Below are positions 1 through 6,487 of a DNA stretch of 64,000 bases, piece after piece. Within the stretch, counting starts at the first letter, position 1. Each line of letters begins with the position of its first letter. The stretch is from Pseudoalteromonas sp. MMG010. GTDB lineage: Bacteria; Pseudomonadota; Gammaproteobacteria; Enterobacterales; Alteromonadaceae. The notes under the pieces are model-generated. The model was not told where the DNA came from. It made no database searches and was given only the letters and a program-made list of their open reading frames with translations. Both the position numbers and the translations under genes were made by a program. The stretch covers positions 124,001 through 188,000 of the forward strand of contig NZ_JAGJEG010000005.1 of the NCBI RefSeq assembly GCF_018100905.1, in the 5' to 3' direction.

Positions 1-1
1 A

Positions 2-1564
2 GGGCCAACTGGGGTCGATGTTGCCAGCGAAATGGCTAATTTCATCCCTCCTAAAAGTTTAGTATTTACGTCTGAGCAAAATATGGCTCCCATACTCGAA
101 CTCGATGCTCATCAAAAACAAAGTAATCTTATTCAAGTTCACTGGGGAGATGGGTTTCAAATCACTTCTGATATACGTGCACTATATCCTTATGAAGAAC
201 ACCCTGACAATATCGCTTTAGTTTGTAAAATGGCTGAGCATATTGGTATTAACAAAGACTATGTGTTTAAAGAAACAGCGAAACGTATTGTCCCTGACAT
301 TGGTGTTTTACAGCACTTTAATGCAGCAAAAATAGAAGATAGCTCGATCTCCTTTGTTAATAGTATGTCTGCTAATGAACGCTTAGCGACATTAGAAAAC
401 TGGCGCAGACTGGATTTATTTTCACTTAGTAATCAACCAGACAAGCAAATTATTGCATTAATTAATAACCGTAACGACCGTGTTTCTCGCTCAAAGGTGT
501 TCGCACAAATACTCGCGCATGATCTTCCATTTGATAAAATGGTGGTGATTGGGACAAATATTGACGGATTTTATAGTTATTATTTACAAGCAGTAGAAAA
601 AAGAATCGAAAAAATATTAGTGAATAATGATTCTCAAGAATTTTCAGTTCTGTGTAATCAATTGCAATTAATTGACAAACAACAGCTCAGAGCTATTTAT
701 AATTACGCACTTCCCGACATCGACAGTGATGTTTTAGTTAACGAGCTACTAGAGAGTACCCAGCCACACACAGTATTGAAACAACATGCGCCAAATTTAA
801 CTACCGTACGCTACAATGCCCTAGCGCAAAAGCTTGAGCATTATAATTATTCACAACAGATAAAAATATTAGAAGATGATTTACTCTCAAATAAAGACGT
901 CATAACAGCGCTGTTATTAGCATTTATAAAATCAAAAGTGGTACTCGTTGAAGAAACCAATATCAACCCCGATGAACTGACATCACGTATTGTCGATTTA
1001 GCCACACCTCATTGCCATCAAGTGGTGGTTGGAATGCAAAATATTAAAGGTGTTGGCTTAAACTATGTGTATACATGGCAACAATGGCAGGATGTTTATC
1101 AAAGTGTAGAAACGCTTTTGAACCCACAAAGTAGCAGCCACGAATTTAAAAAACAGCTATTAAAACTCAGTTTAGTATCGAACTATAGTTTACTCGGCGT
1201 TAACTTTATTAGTGACTCCATAGATGAAATAAAAAAAGCCACTCATGCGCAAAATGAATTTAGCCAAACAGAGATATTAAAAATTTCTGAAAAAATAGCT
1301 TTAACTAAAAGTAAGCAATCTAGTACATATAAAAACAGCACAAGTAATGTGTTTACTCGATTCATTACCCAAGTCATAGAGTCTTTTTTAGAGGCTGGGG
1401 CCGCTATAAAGCGTAAAAAGGTTGCTAATCAAGTATATCAAGATATTGCACAGCAAAGGATCACACTTGAAAAGGCAATTGAAGTACTTGCAAAGTTAAA
1501 TCGAAATCAAAAACCAGGTTGGTTGTCATTAAATAATAAAAAGGATAACAACCCAATTGATTAG
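2..1564 (+). CDS. CapB/PgsB-like Mur-ligase-family protein, 5' end missing
   Basis: The reading frame is already open at base 2, so this is the C-terminal part of a larger protein cut by the window edge; the ATG at 32 is probably internal. The first residues (GPTGVDVASEMANFIPPKSL) and the later blocks FVNSMSAN, LINNRNDRVSRS and MVVIG match my memory of PgsB/CapB, the Mur-ligase-like ATP-dependent subunit of poly-gamma-glutamate synthase. The P-loop would lie upstream of the window. After the ligase-like part there are about 250 more residues, including IKGVGLNYVYTWQQW and a charged C-terminus, so the protein is much longer than the usual ~390-residue PgsB. The partner subunits (PgsC, PgsA) cannot be seen. 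Family confident, polymer product unknown. Confidence 0.6.
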   Translation, partial: GPTGVDVASEMANFIPPKSLVFTSEQNMAPILELDAHQKQSNLIQVHWGDGFQITSDIRALYPYEEHPDNIALVCKMAEHIGINKDYVFKETAKRIVPDIGVLQHFNAAKIEDSSISFVNSMSANERLATLENWRRLDLFSLSNQPDKQIIALINNRNDRVSRSKVFAQILAHDLPFDKMVVIGTNIDGFYSYYLQAVEKRIEKILVNNDSQEFSVLCNQLQLIDKQQLRAIYNYALPDIDSDVLVNELLESTQPHTVLKQHAPNLTTVRYNALAQKLEHYNYSQQIKILEDDLLSNKDVITALLLAFIKSKVVLVEETNINPDELTSRIVDLATPHCHQVVVGMQNIKGVGLNYVYTWQQWQDVYQSVETLLNPQSSSHEFKKQLLKLSLVSNYSLLGVNFISDSIDEIKKATHAQNEFSQTEILKISEKIALTKSKQSSTYKNSTSNVFTRFITQVIESFLEAGAAIKRKKVANQVYQDIAQQRITLEKAIEVLAKLNRNQKPGWLSLNNKKDNNPID

Positions 1565-1580
1565 AGGTAATTAGTTTGGA

Positions 1581-1630
1581 TGATAGGTAGATAACTTAAT
1601 ATAAACATAAGTACTACCTATCATTTTTTT
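1581..1630 (+). terminator. Rho-independent terminator of the CapB-like gene
   Basis: Perfect 10-bp inverted repeat TGATAGGTAG (1581-1590) and CTACCTATCA (1614-1623), followed at once by seven T residues. It lies 17 bases after the stop codon. Confidence 0.8.
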
Positions 1631-1821
1631 AATAAAAAAAACAAAAAAAGTTAAAACACGCCCTCACGCTAAATAACAAAACAAAGTAAATTAAAAACAA
1701 CAACTTATGTAAATGACTTTATATTTTAAGTTAATTTATCAAAATAAATCTTTGTTTCAAATTTGACCACAAACAAATAAAACCACATAATAGTACCAAT
1801 GAATATTAATATTATGTTAAC

Positions 1822-1840
1822 AAAAGTAATCATTACTTTT
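1822..1840. promoter_or_regulatory. 19-bp palindrome before the secreted-protein gene
   Basis: AAAAGTAAT-C-ATTACTTTT is a perfect palindrome that ends 15 bases before the start codon at 1856 and just before the ribosome binding site CAGGAG. It could be an operator or a 5'-UTR hairpin close to the RBS. A second palindrome, AATATTAATATT, lies at 1802-1813. No function is proven. Confidence 0.4.
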
Positions 1841-1855
1841 TAACAGGAGATTATA

Positions 1856-3067
1856 ATGAAAAAATTTAAACTGGCTGCTTTACCACTATTAGTTGTATCA
1901 GGCCTTGCGACAGCAAATACTAACTTGGTAGAAAATGGGTCATTCGAAACGGATGTTGTTTCACAAAAGTGGGCGTTAGTAGATGTAATTTCAGGCTGGC
2001 AACGTAGTGACAATGCACAAGCAGAAATTCAAACGAATAGCTTAGGTATTATTGATGCTGTAGAAGGCACACAATACATTGAACTAGATTCAACTGAGAA
2101 TTACAGCATCAAGCAAACTATTGCGACACAAGCTGGTAAAACGTACAGCTTAAGCTTTTCTTACTCTGCACGCGTTGCTGATGACGAAGATACGAATGCA
2201 GCTGAAGTATTATGGAATGGCGAAGTCGTTGCTGAATTAAACTCATCAACGCCTGGCTGGGAACAACACACAGTAACTTTAACCGGTGCTGATGATGTTA
2301 GTGTATTAACTTTTGCTGGTACAGGTACTGACGACTCTTACGGTGCTTTCATCGATGATGTTAAACTAGAAGCGGTATGTGATGTAACGACTGGTTTATA
2401 CGGCATGAATAAATTTGGCTCTGCAAGCGAAGGGTTTATTTACCACCTTGATACAGAAACAGGTTCATCAACTAGCCTAATCGGTGTTAACAATACTGCG
2501 TCTAATATTGCAAGTAAAGATGGCGTTTTATACTTTATGGAACAACTTGATAGCTCAACCAAAGCGTCTCAAGTATTAGCGTATGACCTTGCTTCTAAAG
2601 AACAAACATTAGTTAACCAAACGGTATCATACCCAATCTACCGCTCTGCTGTAACACCAGACGGTTTATCGCTTCGCGCTACAAGCAAAACTTACATGTA
2701 TGATTTTGATCTTGAAACAGGTGCTAAAACTGTACTGGGCAAATTAACTTACCCTGGTGATTCATTCTCTGATGGTGATATTGCATACTCAGCTGATAAC
2801 AACGTACTTTACGTACTAACTGGTAAAGCATTGTATACTTTAGATGAAGGTTCGCTTGACCTTTCTCTTGTTGGTGAGCACGGTATTAACTGGGCTTCAG
2901 GTATCGCAGTTTCAGATGAAGGTACAATCTTTGTTTCTGGTCGTGTAAGCGGTGAGAATGCTAAGATTTACTCTTTAGATCAAAATACAGCTGAGCCGAC
3001 CTTTGTAATGGAAGGCCCTGACCATATCAATGACTTAACATTTGTTAGTGACAGTATCTGCCAATAA
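1856..3067 (+). CDS. Secreted protein with DUF642/CBM-like N-terminal domain
   Basis: A 403-residue exported protein. Residues 1-20 form a Sec signal peptide ending at TANT. Residues 22-175 (NLVENGSFE, GWQRSDNAQ, FIDDVKLEAV) look like the galactose-binding-like jelly-roll fold found in DUF642 and carbohydrate-binding modules. Residues ~178-403 contain repeated strands with aromatic/Asp turns (GLYGMNKFG, LYFMEQL, LYVLTGKALYTLDEGS, IFVSGRVSG), suggesting a beta-propeller. Only two Cys occur in the mature protein (CDVTTG and near the C-terminus). It has a good RBS, its own promoter region and a strong terminator, so it is a single-gene unit. An envelope or matrix role is possible, but I do not recognise a specific function. 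Confidence 0.55.
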   Translation: MKKFKLAALPLLVVSGLATANTNLVENGSFETDVVSQKWALVDVISGWQRSDNAQAEIQTNSLGIIDAVEGTQYIELDSTENYSIKQTIATQAGKTYSLSFSYSARVADDEDTNAAEVLWNGEVVAELNSSTPGWEQHTVTLTGADDVSVLTFAGTGTDDSYGAFIDDVKLEAVCDVTTGLYGMNKFGSASEGFIYHLDTETGSSTSLIGVNNTASNIASKDGVLYFMEQLDSSTKASQVLAYDLASKEQTLVNQTVSYPIYRSAVTPDGLSLRATSKTYMYDFDLETGAKTVLGKLTYPGDSFSDGDIAYSADNNVLYVLTGKALYTLDEGSLDLSLVGEHGINWASGIAVSDEGTIFVSGRVSGENAKIYSLDQNTAEPTFVMEGPDHINDLTFVSDSICQ

Positions 3068-3080
3068 TCTATTGTTAAAT

Positions 3081-3111
3081 AAAAAGGGTTAGCAATTGCT
3101 AACCCTTTTTT
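3081..3111 (+). terminator. Terminator after the secreted-protein gene
   Basis: Perfect hairpin with arms AAAAAGGGTTAGCAAT and ATTGCTAACCCTTTTT, sharing the central AATT, followed by a T tract. The A-run on the other side lets it also stop leftward transcription from bcsG. Confidence 0.85.
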
Positions 3112-3235
3112 ATTTCTGTTTATTGCTCACAGAATTAAAGCTTTAATGCTCTAGTTCTTAACATAACTGTATTTATGGCGTTAAGAACGTCGTTTATTCA
3201 TAACAGTGCAATGTATGTATTTATTTTTATAGGTA

Positions 3236-3694
3236 TTATTTAACTCTTTTTAATTCAACAACGTCAGATGAAACCGTTGTCTGAATACTGTTGATATAAC
3301 TTTGCCCATAAATAGCTGCTATCACAAAAAGTATCAGCGTTACGCTCGTAAATCTTACCCACTGAGATAAATACCAATAGACAATACTCAATGTGAATAC
3401 AATGAGCACTATATCGAAATTAAACAGGGTTTTTAGTAATATTAAGGTGTTGTCTATCGAATGTTGCTCAACGGTGTTATTCATAGCAAAGAGTTCTATG
3501 TAAAATAATGCAATTGCAATCACCACACAGACACATAATTTAATTTTTGTTAATGGTGTAGATGGAACCGCAATCACTAACAAAGCAAAAAAAGCGGCAT
3601 TTTTTATGACATCAAAGTTAATGATACCGTAATACATTAACGCAAATTTAATTAAAAAATATAGGTTCCAAATACCCAGTCCAGTTAATTTCAC
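3236..3694 (-). CDS. bcsG: BcsG membrane domain only (catalytic domain absent)
   Basis: 152 residues that match only the N-terminal membrane part of BcsG: GIWNLYFLIKF and YWYLSQWVRFTSV correspond to GWNFYFLVKF and AWLFLSQWIRVTV of E. coli. Five hydrophobic segments are visible at roughly residues 8-25, 31-46, 51-70, 92-110 and 115-133. E. coli BcsG is about 560 residues and its periplasmic C-terminal domain transfers phosphoethanolamine to cellulose; none of that domain is here. The frame ends in a normal stop and only ~170 bases separate it from the next gene. The start is GTG overlapping the bcsF stop (GTGA). The remaining domain is expected to support BcsA and cellulose secretion without modifying the polymer. 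Confidence 0.8.
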   Translation of the reverse strand: MKLTGLGIWNLYFLIKFALMYYGIINFDVIKNAAFFALLVIAVPSTPLTKIKLCVCVVIAIALFYIELFAMNNTVEQHSIDNTLILLKTLFNFDIVLIVFTLSIVYWYLSQWVRFTSVTLILFVIAAIYGQSYINSIQTTVSSDVVELKRVK

Positions 3695-3864
3695 GATTTA
3701 TCCTTCTTATTTTCATATTTGTACGGTATTAAGTACTCATGCTTAAAAGTTATTTTTTTATAGTACGTTTTTACTTTTTTAACGATTAAAGAAGCTATTA
3801 AGCACAACAATGCGCCCCCTATAGCTGCAAAAAATGCGGTTATTAAAAACTGATTAAAACTCAT
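3691..3864 (-). CDS. bcsF: BcsF, small single-pass membrane protein
   Basis: A 57-residue frame between bcsE and bcsG: MSFNQFLITAFFAAIGGALL, then a hydrophobic stretch to about residue 28, then a Lys-rich cytoplasmic tail (VKKVKTYYKK). Size, one N-terminal membrane helix, basic tail and position all fit BcsF, which in E. coli links BcsE and BcsG to the synthase. The ATG overlaps the bcsE stop (ATGA) and its own TGA overlaps the GTG of bcsG, so the three genes are translationally coupled. Sequence similarity to E. coli BcsF is weak; the call rests on topology and synteny. Confidence 0.75.
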   Translation of the reverse strand: MSFNQFLITAFFAAIGGALLCLIASLIVKKVKTYYKKITFKHEYLIPYKYENKKDKS

Positions 3865-5465
3865 TGTTTATCTTCTACCTGTAATTTTATACGTGTTGCA
3901 GCAGGTCTTTCATATGTTCTAAATTCTACTGGGGCTTCCTCAGTAGTCTTGCCTACACTCGGTGAATAGATATGTTCCATTAACTGGTTTGTGTAATCGG
4001 GAATATCTTGCCCAGCAAATAGCTTGCGTTGTTGTTTACACGATTGCTGAATATAAAAGTGCTCTGAAATAACTTCTGTTTGAGTAAAAAACTCTTTTAA
4101 GTTTAATTTAAATAAGTGTTTTATCGCTTTATCCACATCATGCTCTCTACATGCATGTAGATATAAATAGACCGAATTCCCCGCGGCACTTATTATATCC
4201 CCCTCTCGTTTGATATGAAATAAATGCAATGGGTGTATCGCTTCGATACGTGGTAATAACTCTAGTAAAACTAATACTCCACTGATCCCTAAATTTACAG
4301 CAGCTTCACTATTTTCTTCTACCTGTTGTATAAATTCATAAAATGGTAGGTACCCTTTGCCAAGTGAACTTGCCGTTTCAGTTAAAATTTCATCAACATT
4401 ACTTGGTAATTGACGTGAAAACTGAAAACCTTGAATTGATTGTATCTGTGAAAACAACCTAGAAGGCTCAGAATAGCTATACAAAATAAGGTTTACACCT
4501 AATGTTAAGAATAAACATTCATCTTGATGGCGAATAATGCCATCGACATTTTGAATAACTAACTTTAACCATCGCCCACCTTTATTTCTTAACTCAAAAC
4601 ACATTTTAGCCAGCGCAACAAGATCGGTATAACGTGTAACGCTAAACACTAATGTAGCGGCGTTTAAGTCTTCTGCTAACTTGAGTAAGTCTTCATTATT
4701 TTCAACTGTTAAAAATAATGCAGGTAATTTTGTACCTTCTGGCACACAGTTTTTCACTAACCACACATTATCTTCATCTTGAAATTGAGAATGAACTAGC
4801 TGTTCATTTATATGAGGTTTTTCAGCAACGATATGAGAGCTTATTTTTGTAAATGTATATTGTGTTTGCGCCAACACCCCTTTTTTATGACTCCAATAAT
4901 CATAATCAATCATGTTTACTGAAGAATCTTTATATATAAAAGCAATACCATTTAAGTGTCTATTTAAGCTTTTTGAAAGTTCACGGTATCGAGGCGTATC
5001 AGGTCCAGTTAACAGCAGTAACAGGGTAATATTAAATTTTAAAGCAAAACGATTTAGTTTAACTATTAATGATTCGAAGTTTTGCGTACTCAAACTAGCT
5101 AAATCTTTAAAATTAAAATGTAAAATAGTCAGTGAGTGTTTGATTTTATGATAACTACTTAACTCTCTAATTAACCCAGATAGAACAACATCAACACTTG
5201 TGGTTGAGGATTTTTCGGAAAAAGAGAAAGGGTGTAGACGACCCGATTCATATAACGTTATAAGTGATTGAGAATAATCAGTCTCAAAAAAAACATCGGC
5301 TTCTTGTGCAAGCATAAAAACATTTTGCGTATCGTCAACATAATTAACTGCTTGAAGCGCATAATCCAGTACCAAATCATTAATTGGCGATAGTAAAATA
5401 TACCCTCCAGGATTCGCCAACTCTTGCGCTGCAGGTTGCAAACCATCAATGTTAAATCTGTGCAC
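3861..5465 (-). CDS. bcsE: BcsE, c-di-GMP-binding cellulose regulator
   Basis: 534 residues, close to the 523 of E. coli BcsE. The central and C-terminal parts match the known protein: KLVIQN...DECLFLTLGVNLILYS, SIQGFQFSR, and the GIL-domain motif RxGD (R420-E-G-D423 in HIKREGDIISAAG), which binds c-di-GMP. BcsE is a cytosolic factor that collects on the synthase through BcsF and BcsR/BcsQ and raises cellulose output. It is the first gene of the leftward bcsEFG operon and is divergent from bcsRQABZC across a 108-base gap. An intact RxGD suggests c-di-GMP sensing is kept even though BcsG is reduced. Confidence 0.88.
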   Translation of the reverse strand: MHRFNIDGLQPAAQELANPGGYILLSPINDLVLDYALQAVNYVDDTQNVFMLAQEADVFFETDYSQSLITLYESGRLHPFSFSEKSSTTSVDVVLSGLIRELSSYHKIKHSLTILHFNFKDLASLSTQNFESLIVKLNRFALKFNITLLLLLTGPDTPRYRELSKSLNRHLNGIAFIYKDSSVNMIDYDYWSHKKGVLAQTQYTFTKISSHIVAEKPHINEQLVHSQFQDEDNVWLVKNCVPEGTKLPALFLTVENNEDLLKLAEDLNAATLVFSVTRYTDLVALAKMCFELRNKGGRWLKLVIQNVDGIIRHQDECLFLTLGVNLILYSYSEPSRLFSQIQSIQGFQFSRQLPSNVDEILTETASSLGKGYLPFYEFIQQVEENSEAAVNLGISGVLVLLELLPRIEAIHPLHLFHIKREGDIISAAGNSVYLYLHACREHDVDKAIKHLFKLNLKEFFTQTEVISEHFYIQQSCKQQRKLFAGQDIPDYTNQLMEHIYSPSVGKTTEEAPVEFRTYERPAATRIKLQVEDKQ

Positions 5466-5573
5466 AATATTTACCTTAAATTTTTGTTAATTTTATTGAA
5501 ACTGCTATTTATATAATACTAAATTACTGTACACTTATTGAATACAAAAATATATCGATTAACGCGGGGTATT
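5466..5573. promoter_or_regulatory. Divergent promoter region of the two bcs operons
   Basis: 108 bases, very AT-rich, separate the starts of bcsE (minus) and bcsR (plus), so both promoters must lie here or inside the genes. A perfect TATAAT occurs at 5512-5517 on the plus strand, but no good -35 is at the right distance. A GCGGGG ribosome binding site (5563-5568) stands before bcsR. Confidence 0.45.
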
Positions 5574-5771
5574 ATGCAAAACATTGAATTTAAAAGTATA
5601 TATACTTTAACAAAAAGCGATATAGATAATTTAGTTAACCGTTTTGGTGGTGATAGCACGCAGTACCTTGAAATCACTGATAGCTATAAAAACAATCAAA
5701 CAATTAAAAAATACCCGCTGATAAAAGAAATCCAAACCACTTTCATCTTAAAAAACGTGGATGAGGTGTAA
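5574..5771 (+). CDS. bcsR: BcsR, small regulator of cellulose synthase assembly
   Basis: A 65-residue protein starting at the ATG at 5574, which has an RBS (GCGGGG) upstream; a longer frame from a TTG at 5538 is less likely. The pattern DIDNLVNRFGG...YLEI...IKKYPLIKEI matches the BcsR/YhjR family (E. coli 62 residues, with DI..L...F and RWPLL). In E. coli BcsR forms a complex with BcsQ and BcsE that holds the inner-membrane synthase together. It is followed two bases later by bcsQ, as in the usual bcsRQABZC order. Confidence 0.8.
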   Translation: MQNIEFKSIYTLTKSDIDNLVNRFGGDSTQYLEITDSYKNNQTIKKYPLIKEIQTTFILKNVDEV

Positions 5772-5773
5772 CT

Positions 5774-6487
5774 GTGCCTAGAATTTTTATAAAAGGCATT
5801 AAAGGCGGTGTTGGCACCACGACCGTTGCCGCAAACTTAGCTAGTATGTTAAAAAAATCAAACTTAGATGTACTGGTCGCTGAACTTGATTGTAAAAATG
5901 ATTTAGGGCTGCACTTTGGCCTCCCCTGGGGCGAAAACTCAGGCTGGAGTTACGCTAAAAACTTTAACGATGTGAGTGAATGTGCATTTGTAGATAATGA
6001 AGGCATTGTATTTTTACCCTATGGAGAAAACTCAGCACCTGAACTAAGTGTTTCTTCACTTATAAATGACTTATCTGCGTATGCAGTGAAAAAAAAAGCA
6101 TGGCTACTTTTCGATTGTCCAGCAAACATTAATCTAGCAGACCTTCCTCTCAATAAAAGTGATATTATTTTAGATTTAGTTAACTGTGATGCAATATGTC
6201 ATAGTTTTATGTATAAAAAATTAAAGCTGCTTAGCCAGGTAAAAAGTGTTTGGCAACATTACTTTGTCGTTAATAAGTATAATTCATCTTCGGTCATTGA
6301 ATTTGACTTGTATAGCTTATGGCAATCAACAATGCCACTTATTACACCTTTTTTTATTAATCATGATGAAGTCATAAAAGAATCGACTGCGTATAAAAAC
6401 GTCGCTATTAATTGCGCCCCTTATAGCATTACTAAAGACGACTTTGAAACACTCGCGGGCTGGCTTGTAAGTAAAGTATCAAAATGA
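5774..6487 (+). CDS. bcsQ: BcsQ, MinD/ParA-like ATPase for cellulose synthesis
   Basis: 237 residues starting at GTG. Residues 7-17 form a deviant Walker A loop (KGIKGGVGTTT) of the MinD/ParA SIMIBI class, and WLLFDCPANI (about residues 112-121) is the Walker B-like strand. Family members of similar length (E. coli 250) localise or assemble the synthase together with BcsR and BcsE. The gene overlaps bcsA by four bases (ATGA), indicating coupled translation. Confidence 0.88.
   Translation: MPRIFIKGIKGGVGTTTVAANLASMLKKSNLDVLVAELDCKNDLGLHFGLPWGENSGWSYAKNFNDVSECAFVDNEGIVFLPYGENSAPELSVSSLINDLSAYAVKKKAWLLFDCPANINLADLPLNKSDIILDLVNCDAICHSFMYKKLKLLSQVKSVWQHYFVVNKYNSSSVIEFDLYSLWQSTMPLITPFFINHDEVIKESTAYKNVAINCAPYSITKDDFETLAGWLVSKVSK

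Noticed and set aside
3068..3235. Possible frameshifted remainder of the BcsG catalytic domain
   Set aside because: Only ~170 bases are available, they hold a terminator and repeats, and no frame shows phosphoethanolamine-transferase motifs.
5512..5517. TATAAT as the bcsR promoter
   Set aside because: No acceptable -35 at 16-18 bases; the region is AT-rich enough for chance matches.
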